Shown one piece after another: positions 1-8,139 of a stretch of 64,000 nucleotides of DNA; the first letter of the stretch is position 1; each line of letters opens with the position of its first letter. A program made the position numbers and the translations under genes. The notes under the pieces were generated by a model, which made no database searches, was not told where the DNA came from, and saw only the letters and a list, made by a program, of their open reading frames with translations. The stretch is taken from the NCBI GenBank assembly GCA_017577715.1, contig PKRC01000008.1, positions 6,490 to 70,489 of the forward strand, given 5' to 3'. The stretch comes from Clostridia bacterium. Lineage in GTDB: Bacteria; Bacillota; Clostridia; Caldicoprobacterales; Caldicoprobacteraceae.

Positions 1-1035
1 GGCATGCCGCTTTTGATGCTCATTACAAACCTTGCTACCGTGACGGTGTTATGGCTGGGTGGCATACATGTGCAAAACGGTAGCCTGCAGATCGGGGAGC
101 TAATCGCGTTTATTAACTACCTTGTAAGGATAATGATGTCGCTGGTAATGATCGCCTTTATATTGACGGCTTTTTCCAGGGGCAAAGTTTCGGCAGACCG
201 TATAAGGGAAGTGCTGATGGAAGAGCCGGATATCGTTGACCCGGCTGAAAGCCGAAACAATCCCTCACAGGAGCCCAAAATAACCCGTGGACAGGTAGTC
301 TTTGAAAACGTAACTTTTAGTTACAGCCCGACTGGGGAGCCGGTTTTGAAAAACATATCCTTTACCGCCGAGCCCGGTGAAACGGTGGCCATAATTGGAG
401 AGACGGGGTCTGGCAAGACCACGTTGGTAAGCCTTATTCCCCGGCTGTATGATCCGCAGGAAGGCCGCGTGTTAATAGATGGCGTTGATGTGCGGGAATA
501 TAGCCTTTACAACCTGAGAAAGGAAATCGGAATGGTGATGCAAAATTCCCTCCTATTCTCGGGAAGCATATTGGATAACCTCCGCTGGGGAGACCCAGAT
601 GCAGACCTAGAAAAAGCTGTAGAAGTTGCAACCATAGCGCAAGCCCATCAATTTATAATGAAAACCCCCAACGGCTATGACACAGATTTAAGCCAGGGAG
701 GCGTCAATCTATCAGGGGGACAAAAACAGCGTTTGAACATCGCCCGGGCCCTCATGAAAAGGCCAAAGATTCTCATCCTGGACGATGCCACCAGCGCAGT
801 TGACATGGTCACTGAAGCTAAAATACAACGGGCTTTAAGACAGTGGAGCCACAAGTGTACAACCTTCATAATAGCTCAACGCATAAGCTCGGTCATGGAC
901 GCCGATAAGATCATCGTCTTGGATAGAGGGCGAATAGCAGGAATAGGCATCCATGAGGAACTGCTGGCTTCCAACCCGCTATACCAGGATATCTACAGGT
1001 CACAGGTAGGAAAGGAGGAAAGAGCGCATGCCTGA
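1..1035 (+). CDS. ABC exporter subunit, degenerate-site half (5' end outside window)
   Basis: This is the C-terminal part of a fused membrane/ATPase (type IV) ABC exporter. The frame is open to base 1, so the gene starts upstream. The fragment shows the last membrane helices (about residues 1-60) and a full ATPase domain: Walker A GETGSGKTT at about 132-140, signature LSGGQ at 236-240 and Walker B ILILD at 256-260. Two catalytic positions deviate: the glutamate after Walker B is Asp (LDDATS) and the switch histidine is Gln (IAQR). These changes are known from the degenerate half of heterodimeric exporters such as TM287/288. Its stop overlaps the next gene's start by 8 bases, so the two are surely partners. 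The substrate is unknown; drugs or lipids are usual for the family. Confidence 0.93.
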   Translation, partial: GMPLLMLITNLATVTVLWLGGIHVQNGSLQIGELIAFINYLVRIMMSLVMIAFILTAFSRGKVSADRIREVLMEEPDIVDPAESRNNPSQEPKITRGQVVFENVTFSYSPTGEPVLKNISFTAEPGETVAIIGETGSGKTTLVSLIPRLYDPQEGRVLIDGVDVREYSLYNLRKEIGMVMQNSLLFSGSILDNLRWGDPDADLEKAVEVATIAQAHQFIMKTPNGYDTDLSQGGVNLSGGQKQRLNIARALMKRPKILILDDATSAVDMVTEAKIQRALRQWSHKCTTFIIAQRISSVMDADKIIVLDRGRIAGIGIHEELLASNPLYQDIYRSQVGKEERAHA

Positions 1036-3010
1036 AGATACACATAATGTCCACGGCAACTCCAGTCAACCCACCAAACCATCCTCATTCTCCAAGGGAT
1101 ATGGGCATAACAGCGCCTCTTCATCCCAAAACCCGCGCAGCGTGGGTGCCCCTGACATGCGCGGATTTGGTAGAAGGGGGTTCCATGGACCACGCGGTCG
1201 ATTCATGGGACCAGTAGAAAAGCCAAAAAATCTGGGTAAAACCCTTATCAGGCTAGGTGGATATCTGAAAGGTGACATCCTCGGGCTGGTGATAGCCATA
1301 CTGGCCGTTTTGCTCAACACGGCATGCACCTTGATAGGCCCACTGCTCATAGGCCAGGCCATAGACAAATACATCATTCCTAGAGATTTTCAAGGGCTGA
1401 TGCGCATCTCATTGGTCCTTCTGGGGGTCTATCTCTTAAACTCGCTAGCAGCCTTTTTGCAGGGCTTTTTCATGGCTTCGGTGTCCGAGAACACCGTAGC
1501 TCGCATCAGGAAAGATCTGTTCAGCAAATACCAGGTACTGCCGCTTAAATTTTTCGATGCTCACACCCACGGCGAGTTGATGAGCCGCCTCACCAACGAC
1601 GTGGATGCTATATCCATTACCCTGCATTCCGCCTTAATCCAGTTCATCTCGGGGATCATCACTCTTGTGGGAACAATAGTACTCATGCTGGTAAGGAGCG
1701 TGACCCTTACCCTCATAGCCTTATCGATAGTTCCTCTAATGTTTCTTCTAACCCAGCTTATAACCAAACATACTAGCAGGCTATTTATGGAACAGCAGCA
1801 AACGCTGGGCGAGCTCAACGGCAAGATAGAGGAAATCATTTCGGGCCAAAAGGTGGTAAAGCTGTTCTGCCGTGAACAGCAGGCCATCGCCGACTTTGAA
1901 GAGTCCAATCAAAAGCTCAAGAAAACCGCACTAAAAGCCCAAGTGCTTTCAAGAATCATGGGCCCCACCATGAACATGCTCAACAACCTGGGCTTCGCCC
2001 TAGTTGCCGGGATTGGCGGCTTATTGGCCGTTAAAAATATCGGAGGGGCTGTAACCGTAGGCACCATATCCGTATTCCTCAACTATTCAAGGCAGTTCAC
2101 CAGGCCATTAAATGAAATGGCAAACCAATATAACATGGTTCTGTCGGCAGCGGCCGGTGCCGAACGGGTATTTCAGGTTCTGGACCAAGAATCCGAGCCG
2201 GCCGATGCTCCAGACGCGGTGGATCTCAGAGAGACGGGCATAAAAGGCCACGTAGAGTTTGAAAACGTCTCATTTGCTTATGATGATGAGAACATCGTGC
2301 TAAAGGACTTTTCCCTTGAGGTAAAGCCGGGACAAACAGTGGCGCTAGTTGGGGAAACCGGAGCCGGCAAGACCACCATAATCAATCTCCTCATGCGATT
2401 TTATGACGTCAAAGAAGGAAGCATACGCATAGACGGCATCGATATAAGAAAAATCAAACGTGCAAGCCTTCGTTCTTGTCTAGGCATCGTGCTGCAGGAC
2501 ACTTACCTGTTTAACGCTACGGTGCGCGAAAACATACGGTATGGCCGTCTGGATGCCACCGATGAAGAGGTAGAACAGGCAGCCAAAATCGCCCACGCCC
2601 ACGACTTTATCATGCGTCTGCCCCAAGGATACGACACGGTTCTCTCCGATGATGGCAGCAATTTAAGCCACGGACAACGCCAGCTGCTGGCTATTGCCCG
2701 TGCTGTACTGGCAGATCCAGCCATACTCATACTGGACGAAGCCACCTCCAGCGTTGACACCCGCACCGAGGTGTATATCCAAAAAGCCATGCGTAACCTC
2801 ATGAAGGGGCGTACCAGCTTCGTCATAGCTCACAGGTTGAGCACTATAAAGGATGCCGACTTGATCGTGGTGATAGACAAAGGCAGGATGGTCGAAAAGG
2901 GCACTCATCATGAGTTGCTGAAGCGGAAAGGTGTATATTACAACCTCTATCAAAGCCAATTCGTACGCAGCCGCCAGCTTGATAATAGAGATATCGAAGT
3001 TGCTCCATGA
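1028..3010 (+). CDS. ABC exporter subunit, catalytic half with Gly/Arg/His-rich N-terminal tail
   Basis: Second half of the heterodimeric exporter, 660 residues: six-helix membrane domain at about 75-370 and ATPase domain at about 405-645. Walker A is GETGAGKTT (442-450). Walker B LILD (567-570) is followed by the catalytic Glu571, and the switch His602 is present (IAHR). The signature is altered to LSHGQ (546-550). With the canonical LSGGQ of the preceding subunit this makes one functional and one degenerate ATP site. The first 65 residues are low complexity (Ser, Gly, Pro, Arg, His), longer than usual and probably a flexible cytoplasmic tail. The start is supported by AAGGAGG about 9 bases upstream. 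A terminator follows at once, so this two-gene unit ends here. Confidence 0.94.
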   Translation: MPEDTHNVHGNSSQPTKPSSFSKGYGHNSASSSQNPRSVGAPDMRGFGRRGFHGPRGRFMGPVEKPKNLGKTLIRLGGYLKGDILGLVIAILAVLLNTACTLIGPLLIGQAIDKYIIPRDFQGLMRISLVLLGVYLLNSLAAFLQGFFMASVSENTVARIRKDLFSKYQVLPLKFFDAHTHGELMSRLTNDVDAISITLHSALIQFISGIITLVGTIVLMLVRSVTLTLIALSIVPLMFLLTQLITKHTSRLFMEQQQTLGELNGKIEEIISGQKVVKLFCREQQAIADFEESNQKLKKTALKAQVLSRIMGPTMNMLNNLGFALVAGIGGLLAVKNIGGAVTVGTISVFLNYSRQFTRPLNEMANQYNMVLSAAAGAERVFQVLDQESEPADAPDAVDLRETGIKGHVEFENVSFAYDDENIVLKDFSLEVKPGQTVALVGETGAGKTTIINLLMRFYDVKEGSIRIDGIDIRKIKRASLRSCLGIVLQDTYLFNATVRENIRYGRLDATDEEVEQAAKIAHAHDFIMRLPQGYDTVLSDDGSNLSHGQRQLLAIARAVLADPAILILDEATSSVDTRTEVYIQKAMRNLMKGRTSFVIAHRLSTIKDADLIVVIDKGRMVEKGTHHELLKRKGVYYNLYQSQFVRSRQLDNRDIEVAP

Positions 3011-3033
3011 GATTTACAGAAGCAACGTCTTGC

Positions 3034-3062
3034 GGGAGGGCTCTTAACCCTCCCCTTTTTAT
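3034..3062 (+). terminator. rho-independent terminator of the ABC exporter genes
   Basis: A 7-bp stem GGGAGGG/CCCTCCC with a 7-base loop is followed by a T-rich run, 24 bases after the exporter stop codon. Confidence 0.85.
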
Positions 3063-3203
3063 TTTATTATCCTTATTTCCTTCGATCCTATCCTTTACAG
3101 CTTTAGCCTACGTAAATCAATAACTGAGGCTGTTTCATAGTTTATCAACTTACATCTATCATATAGAGAAAAAATTCGTAACTACTTCCCCTATACAACA
3201 TTA

Positions 3204-3719
3204 TCACCCTTCTTTACGCAGCATTGTTGCCAATGACTCCCTTCCCTGCAGCCTTCTTTTTATCCTGTTCTTTAGCTTAAAAGCCCATCCGCCCATGGTC
3301 CCCATGGGGCAAAAGGCACACCAGGTTCTCTGGTGATAATAAATGCCCAGCATAATGTCAATTACGGTGGTTATAAGCACCATGCGGACGAATACCAGCC
3401 CTACAGCACCCCAATCACCCCATGCCAGGGTCAATTGCATGGCAAACAGGCTCATCAACACTATGAGAAAAATCACCTTAAATGCGGTAGCCTTGAAAAG
3501 GCGGGGAATGCCCTTGTTTAAGGTAACTCTCTTCAACATCACATCGTTAAAACTTCCCCTGGGGCAAAAGGAGTTACACCACTTGCGCCCCATAAAAGGT
3601 CCCGTAACCACCGGTGCCAGCATGCACGCCACAGCAACTATCCCTATGGGTGGATATATTAGGCCTACAATACAATATGCTATCAGCACAAGCCACATAT
3701 GCCGTTTAAACGAATTCAT
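3204..3719 (-). CDS. membrane-bound 4Fe-4S protein (NapH/NosR-like polyferredoxin fragment family)
   Basis: Membrane protein with several hydrophobic helices and two Cys motifs, CNSFCPRG and CAFCPMG, of the type that bind iron-sulfur clusters in NapH/NosR/YccM-like proteins. It is short for that family, with only one CX3CP and one CX2CP motif, and may pass electrons in or at the membrane; no partner is encoded nearby. A longer reading exists from an ATG at 3740, but GGGAGG lies inside it (3735-3730), so the true start is the ATG at 3719 (spacing 10) or 3725 (spacing 4). Function beyond electron transfer is not clear. Confidence 0.7.
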   Translation of the reverse strand: MNSFKRHMWLVLIAYCIVGLIYPPIGIVAVACMLAPVVTGPFMGRKWCNSFCPRGSFNDVMLKRVTLNKGIPRLFKATAFKVIFLIVLMSLFAMQLTLAWGDWGAVGLVFVRMVLITTVIDIMLGIYYHQRTWCAFCPMGTMGGWAFKLKNRIKRRLQGRESLATMLRKEG

Positions 3720-3969
3720 CGCCATATCGCCTCCCGCCATTATTTTATGAGGTTATCATTATATTATGATAATGCGATATATATTATATTACAATTTTGC
3801 AAGTATGGAAACCCCTTAATTTCAATTTCCCATTGTCCTTTTAGGTTTTTCATGCAATCCTTACTCTCCTTGTAAACTCGCCGTTCTTCCATATTAGATC
3901 TGCATGCAGTAAATTTCTCCTCGATAATATGACAGCCACATGGGAAATAATAGAAAATAAAAAAGCATG

Positions 3970-3998
3970 TTGACAAAACCCCTACTACAGGTTAAAAT
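3970..3998 (+). promoter_or_regulatory. strong sigma-A promoter of the tRNA operon
   Basis: A consensus -35 box TTGACA (3970-3975), a 17-base spacer and a -10 box TAAAAT (3993-3998) lie 46 bases before the first tRNA. The roughly 300-base stretch from 3720 to 4044 holds no convincing gene; this promoter is its only clear element. Confidence 0.8.
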
Positions 3999-4044
3999 AT
4001 ATTTTGCCGTTAGGAAATAATAAAAATAGAAGATAGATTGAGAT

Positions 4045-4118
4045 GCGGGTGTAGTTCAATGGTAGAACTCCAGCCTTCCAAGCTGGCGGCGTGGGTTCGA
4101 TTCCCATCACCCGCTCCA
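4045..4118 (+). tRNA. tRNA-Gly (anticodon TCC)
   Basis: Complete cloverleaf with acceptor GCGGGTG pairing with the 3' strand, anticodon loop reading TCC, T-loop GGTTCGATTCC and encoded CCA. First gene of the tRNA operon. Confidence 0.96.
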
Positions 4119-4125
4119 TTAATGT

Positions 4126-4202
<77 letters not shown>

Positions 4203-4216
4203 CTGAGAAAAAGTAC

Positions 4217-4294
4217 GGTGGGTATAGCTCAGGTGGTTAGAGCGCCAGATTGTGGCTCTGGAGGTCGTGGGTTCAAGTCCCACTATCCACCCCA
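4217..4294 (+). tRNA. tRNA-His (anticodon GTG)
   Basis: Anticodon loop TTGTGGC gives GTG. A G at -1 (4217) opposite C73 is encoded, the identity mark of tRNA-His. CCA is encoded. Confidence 0.96.
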
Positions 4295-4311
4295 ATTTAT
4301 TTTTATGGCGT

Positions 4312-4386
4312 TGGGGCGTAGCCAAGCGGTAAGGCACGGGACTTTGACTCCCGCATTCGTAGGTTCGAATCCTGCCGCCCCAGCCA
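4312..4386 (+). tRNA. tRNA-Gln (anticodon TTG)
   Basis: Acceptor TGGGGCG pairs with CGCCCCA, anticodon loop CTTTGAC gives TTG, and CCA is encoded. Confidence 0.96.
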
Positions 4387-4392
4387 CACCAT

Positions 4393-4468
4393 GACCCATT
4401 AGCTCAGGTGGTAGAGCACTGGACTTTTAATCCAGGTGTCCGGCGTTCGAATCGCCGATGGGTCACCA
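4393..4468 (+). tRNA. tRNA-Lys (anticodon TTT)
   Basis: Acceptor GACCCAT pairs with ATGGGTC, anticodon loop CTTTTAA gives TTT, and CCA is encoded. Confidence 0.96.
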
Positions 4469-4496
4469 TCTATTAAAGTATGAATGACACCGTTTA

Positions 4497-4568
4497 GGTT
4501 ATGGTTACACAAGCAGGGCTTGAAGTCTGGGCCTCTCAATGGAAGAGGTTATAACTGGATACCACATA
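4497..4568 (+). other. tRNA-sized spacer inside the tRNA operon, weakly tRNA-like
   Basis: The spacer between tRNA-Lys and tRNA-Leu is 107 bases, against 4-21 for the other spacers. It contains outer arms GGTTAT and ATAACT, an anticodon-arm-like hairpin CCTCT/AGAGG with a 7-base loop, and ends in ATACCA. It lacks a T-loop consensus and T33, so it is not a working tRNA; it could be a decayed tRNA or a processing element. Confidence 0.3.
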
Positions 4569-4575
4569 TAAAGAA

Positions 4576-4661
4576 GCGGGCGTGGCGGAACTGGCAGACG
4601 CGCTAGACTTAGGATCTAGTGGAAGGTATCCGTGGAGGTTCAAGTCCTCTCGCCCGCACCA
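4576..4661 (+). tRNA. tRNA-Leu (anticodon TAG)
   Basis: Class II tRNA with a long variable arm. Acceptor GCGGGCG pairs with CGCCCGC, anticodon loop CTTAGGA gives TAG, and CCA is encoded. Confidence 0.96.
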
Positions 4662-4665
4662 TTAT

Positions 4666-4740
4666 GCGGCAGTGGCTCAGGGGTGGAGCGTCGCCTTGCC
4701 AAGGCGAAGGTCGCGGGTTCGAATCCCGTCTGCCGCTCCA
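4666..4740 (+). tRNA. tRNA-Gly (anticodon GCC)
   Basis: Acceptor GCGGCAG pairs with CTGCCGC, anticodon loop TTGCCAA gives GCC, and CCA is encoded. With the TCC isoacceptor this operon holds two glycine tRNAs. Confidence 0.96.
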
Positions 4741-4761
4741 TTTATTTTTAAGTTAAATCAT

Positions 4762-4838
4762 GCGCCCATAGCTCAGCTGGATAGAGTGACAGACTTCGAA
4801 TCTGGAGGTCGGGGGTTCGAGTCCCTCTGGGCGCACCA
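4762..4838 (+). tRNA. tRNA-Arg (anticodon TCG)
   Basis: Acceptor GCGCCCA pairs with TGGGCGC, anticodon loop CTTCGAA gives TCG (CGN codons), and CCA is encoded. Last gene of the operon. Confidence 0.95.
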
Positions 4839-4875
4839 AAACCCTGCAATATCAAGCATGGCAGGGTTTTTATTT
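4838..4875 (+). terminator. terminator of the tRNA operon
   Basis: A 10-bp inverted repeat AAAACCCTGC/GCAGGGTTTT followed by a T-rich stretch starts at the very end of the last tRNA. Confidence 0.88.
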
Positions 4876-4987
4876 TTCCTACACATACGATTTTCCCACA
4901 TTTTTCCCCACACTTTTGGGCTACTGACCTCCGGCGCCGAATTAATTACGAGAGATTTTCGAGTTATGCGATAATTCAAGCGTTACA

Positions 4988-5728
4988 TCAAGGCTTCTGC
5001 AAAATATAAACGATGAAGTTTGGTACCCGGAGTTCATCTTCTAGCTCCGGATATACATTTAACTGCTCCATGGTAACGGTTGGCTCTATAATCCTTTTTA
5101 AAACAAAGCCGGTCTCAATGAAATTGTTTATGTAAGTGGATAGTGAACGATGGAAATTGGTAAACTTGACTCCCAACATCTCCCAATGGCGTTCTCCTTC
5201 ATCAAAGTAATTGTCCAGCATTACATGTAACTTATCCCCATCAGCGTTTCGATACCATTTTCCGGACGCAGACCTCATTGGATGTACATTGGCAACTATA
5301 AATCTGCCACCCCTCTTTAATACCCGAAACACTTCTCTGTTATTAGCCTCAAACCTGGGCAGGTCACATTGATTTAGATATGAGACCACAAGGTCAAAAG
5401 TTTCGCTTTCAATAAAGCTAAGATCTTGTACATCCTGCACGCGATAGTCATCCCGCTCGGATTTCAGTTCTAGTGCGGCTTCAATCATCAATTCGCAAAG
5501 ATCCAATCCCAGTACATATTTAGCTCCACGCTCAACTAGCATCCTGCAGAAACGGCCTTCTCCACATCCACAGTCCAGGATGCTCATCCCTTCAACGTTA
5601 CCGCATGCATCAAGCATTACCGAATCGAGCAGTCCGTTGCGCACAGGGTCTCCGTCTTCTCTGACCTTTTTGATCCACCTGGGCGCTAGAGCCACCCACT
5701 CTTGCCCGAGCTCGCTATCACTTTTCAT
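4988..5728 (-). CDS. class I SAM-dependent methyltransferase
   Basis: About 246 residues of the Rossmann-fold methyltransferase type. The SAM-binding motif I is LDCGCGEGRF, followed by an acidic motif (LGLDLC) and a motif-IV-like VVSYLNQCDL. The substrate (small molecule, lipid or protein) cannot be told. A GTG at 5791 would give 21 extra residues, but GGGGAGGGTGAT lies inside that stretch, just before the ATG at 5728, so the shorter form is preferred. It stands alone between the tRNA operon and a minus-strand hairpin at 5862-5899. Confidence 0.85.
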   Translation of the reverse strand: MKSDSELGQEWVALAPRWIKKVREDGDPVRNGLLDSVMLDACGNVEGMSILDCGCGEGRFCRMLVERGAKYVLGLDLCELMIEAALELKSERDDYRVQDVQDLSFIESETFDLVVSYLNQCDLPRFEANNREVFRVLKRGGRFIVANVHPMRSASGKWYRNADGDKLHVMLDNYFDEGERHWEMLGVKFTNFHRSLSTYINNFIETGFVLKRIIEPTVTMEQLNVYPELEDELRVPNFIVYILQKP

Positions 5729-5839
5729 CTTGTGTATCACCCTCCCCATAAAATCCAGGCATAATAATCCTCTTTGGGGTACCTCCAACACACCCCTATT
5801 TACTAATGACCCTCTTCAATGATAATCGCTCCACACATA

Positions 5840-5899
5840 TAAAAATATTATAAAACAAAATGTCGCCAATTAAGAAGGTCTTCTTCCTCAACTGGCGAC
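5840..5899 (-). terminator. long hairpin, probable terminator for the gene at 6061-6684
   Basis: Imperfect inverted repeat with arms GTCGCCA...TGGCGAC (5862-5868 and 5893-5899) extended inward with G:U pairs. On the minus strand it is followed by a T-rich tail. The stretch 5729-6060 otherwise holds only the direct repeat listed next. Confidence 0.6.
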
Positions 5900-6003
5900 C
5901 ATCATCTTAATACGATCTTGTTGTCTGGTTTAACAGCAGTATCAAATGCGTTTGATATTTTTAGACGGTCAAAGATGACTGTCGAAGCAAAAGCCATAAA
6001 CGG

Positions 6004-6068
6004 GTATTTTCATAGACGACAGAATCAATCGCCCAACGAGTATTTTCATAGACGGCAGAATCAACCGC
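6004..6068. repeat. two 29-bp direct repeats, period 36
   Basis: GTATTTTCATAGACG opens both copies (6004-6032 and 6040-6068; 27 of 29 bases equal). A weaker third copy may start near 5953. The second copy covers the last codons of the gene at 6061-6684. Confidence 0.75.
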
Positions 6069-6684
6069 GCTCCAGGTATTCGCCAAGCGTCACGTCGCTG
6101 ATAAGCCAGCGGCCGTCTACCTTCCGTACCGTAATGGTGACAGGCCACTTTGCTGCAGCCCCTCCCTTTTCCAGCTCAACGCTGGTAACCTCGATGATCT
6201 CCCCGTATACCAGGTACTGGTTCTCATCGAGCATTTCTATGCTCAATATATCGATGCGATCGGGCCATGGGCTGGAAACCAAACGGCCAGGAGCGCTTTG
6301 TGGATCAGCCTGCCACTTTTGCAGCAGTTCGGGCGTCACATAATCGCCATAATTCTCCTCAATGCTTGCAGCAACCACATCTTCGGGGGCTAAAAGAAAG
6401 ACTTTTTGGAGATTTTTCCCGAAGGCATCCAGCAGCAGCTTGACCTCCAGTTCATCCTGGATAATGTCTTCCCTCGCGTCGGACGAGGGTACATTAACTG
6501 CTTCGCAGATAAATCGCGATCCATCTTTGATTTCATCAACCTGCTCTAGCGAGGCATCGATGGGCGCCTTCTTGGACTCGGCATCTGCCGCAATAGCTTT
6601 TATCAATAAAGCGGTGCAGCTTACGATCGCAACGAAAATGGCACAGAGAACAAAAATCTTTTTGGATCCCTTCAAACCCTTCAA
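6061..6684 (-). CDS. membrane-anchored or secreted protein of unknown function
   Basis: 207 residues. The N-terminus is basic with one hydrophobic segment (about 9-32), so the protein is an anchored or exported extracytoplasmic protein. IVSC at about 20-23 resembles a lipobox, but the hydrophobic stretch continues after the Cys, which argues for an uncleaved anchor. The rest is soluble and ends in a pattern (TITVRKVDGRWLISDV) like the last strands of NTF2/SnoaL-like folds, where such domains often read signals or bind small ligands. I do not recognise a specific family. It stands alone, and its 3' end runs into a short direct repeat. Confidence 0.7.
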   Translation of the reverse strand: MKGLKGSKKIFVLCAIFVAIVSCTALLIKAIAADAESKKAPIDASLEQVDEIKDGSRFICEAVNVPSSDAREDIIQDELEVKLLLDAFGKNLQKVFLLAPEDVVAASIEENYGDYVTPELLQKWQADPQSAPGRLVSSPWPDRIDILSIEMLDENQYLVYGEIIEVTSVELEKGGAAAKWPVTITVRKVDGRWLISDVTLGEYLERG

Positions 6685-6790
6685 TCCGCCTTACCCCTTT
6701 CCGCCAAGCTTATTTTATCACTCTATTTGACGTATAAAACCGCATAATGGTTCCAATATTTTTTAGGCCCCCTATCAATGAATCATCTCA

Positions 6791-7852
6791 CTACTTGATA
6801 CATCTTACACCTGATACCATAACTAATTTCCTAACCAGTGGGTTATACATAGCCGGGCATTTTAAATTTTTGATAAATAAATTTAACTTGATGTCCTTCA
6901 CCATATTTTTGTATCTATCAAAATACCCATCTATTCCCTTTTCAAGGCTCTGTGCCAAGTACAAAGAGCTTTTTAATGCATAGCTTATTCCTTCCGCAGA
7001 GCTGGGACTAATAGCGCCTGCCGCTTCTCCAATAAGCGTTACACCATCCATTCCTACATAAAACTGCGATACCTTCTTAGGTCTGTATATATAGGCGCTC
7101 TCCATTTTTATCTTATCACCAAAATTAAAGCCCAACTGTGTTAATTTTCTTTTCAACACATTATATTTTTCCCTGAAATTATCTCTAAGCCTAAGGGCCG
7201 AACCTAATAACAGATAATTATCTTTTGGTATTAACCAAGAATAGAAATCGGTAATTTCCTCATCAAAAATTGCTATAAAATAAGGCATTGGATGTGAACA
7301 CTCAAACCACTCTTGGATGGCGATATACTTTTCGGGAATACCTACATCCTTACCAATAATTTTCCTCAATTTAGAAGAAGCCCCATCAGCTCCCACTATG
7401 ATTCTTGTCTTTGCAGTTTCCTCTTGCCCATTAGTGATATATCTTATTTCATACCCGCCTTGTATTTTAACAAAACCTTTGAAAAAAGAGTTGAACTTTT
7501 TATCAACGCTATCTGGTATTAGAGAAACCATCCATCTGTCAAATTTTTCTCTATCCATATTGTAATAGAATCTCTGATATAACCTTTCAAGATTATTGGT
7601 TAAATCAATAGCTCTTACGGCAAAAAGCTGAGGATCTACCAGGACATCTTTAGGTACCCCTAACCCCAGTTTGGCAATCATTTTCTGTGCATCGGGTGCT
7701 AGTAAGCCCCCACAGCATTTATGTATGCGCTGTTTGGGATTATAGTTCCCCAGATCTCGTTTATCTATCAATAAAATTTTATATTTATCTCCAATTAATC
7801 GAGCAAGGTTAGCTCCTGCAGGTCCTGCCCCTACAATAACTATGTCATACAT
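6791..7852 (-). CDS. FAD-dependent oxidoreductase, geranylgeranyl reductase family
   Basis: 353 residues beginning with the dinucleotide-binding motif GAGPAGANLA at about residue 8. It has the family's second FAD motif (GADGASS) and the late GEAAGAISPSSAEGI motif that closes on the flavin. Relatives reduce isoprenoid chains or act as flavin monooxygenases; the substrate is not clear here. A Cys pair (KCCGG) near residue 50 is shared by many members of this family. GGGGAGG sits 10 bases before the ATG at 7852; an upstream in-frame start at 7909 would overlap the regulator and is less likely. It is the last gene of an operon with a small XRE regulator and a DUF2975 protein. Confidence 0.85.
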   Translation of the reverse strand: MYDIVIVGAGPAGANLARLIGDKYKILLIDKRDLGNYNPKQRIHKCCGGLLAPDAQKMIAKLGLGVPKDVLVDPQLFAVRAIDLTNNLERLYQRFYYNMDREKFDRWMVSLIPDSVDKKFNSFFKGFVKIQGGYEIRYITNGQEETAKTRIIVGADGASSKLRKIIGKDVGIPEKYIAIQEWFECSHPMPYFIAIFDEEITDFYSWLIPKDNYLLLGSALRLRDNFREKYNVLKRKLTQLGFNFGDKIKMESAYIYRPKKVSQFYVGMDGVTLIGEAAGAISPSSAEGISYALKSSLYLAQSLEKGIDGYFDRYKNMVKDIKLNLFIKNLKCPAMYNPLVRKLVMVSGVRCIK

Positions 7853-7905
7853 TAATGTAACGCCTCCCCTGGTTTCGGTGGTTTGGAAGGGTACAATCTT
7901 ATTTC

Positions 7906-8127
7906 TCATTTAGAAATGTCATCATCACTTCTATATTCCAAAATATCTCCTGGTTGGCAGTCCAATGCTTTACATATGGCCTCTAAAGTTGAAAACCGAA
8001 TGGCTTTTGCCTTTCCGTTTTTTAATATAGAAAGATTTGCCATCGTTATTCCAATTTTCTCCGAAAGCTCTGTGAGGCTCATTTTCCTTTTAGCAAGCAT
8101 GACATCGAGATTAACTATAATTGGCAT
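7906..8127 (-). CDS. small XRE-family DNA-binding regulator (YozG-like)
   Basis: 73 residues that form a single Cro/C1-type helix-turn-helix, with the HTH core at about 15-50 (SLTELSEKIGITMANLSIL). GAGGTGA precedes the ATG. This type of mini-repressor is commonly encoded next to DUF2975 membrane proteins in Firmicutes, exactly as here (12 bases apart), which suggests that the membrane protein modulates the regulator or is its target. The regulator probably controls its own operon, including the FAD reductase downstream. Confidence 0.9.
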   Translation of the reverse strand: MPIIVNLDVMLAKRKMSLTELSEKIGITMANLSILKNGKAKAIRFSTLEAICKALDCQPGDILEYRSDDDISK

Positions 8128-8139
8128 ATTGACTTCACC

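Noticed and set aside
3764..3976. 70-residue open frame on the minus strand before the tRNA operon
   Set aside because: No ribosome binding site and AT-driven composition; it overlaps the tRNA promoter.
4762..4990. Integration site at the 3' end of tRNA-Arg
   Set aside because: No integrase and no duplicated tRNA end; a normal terminator follows.
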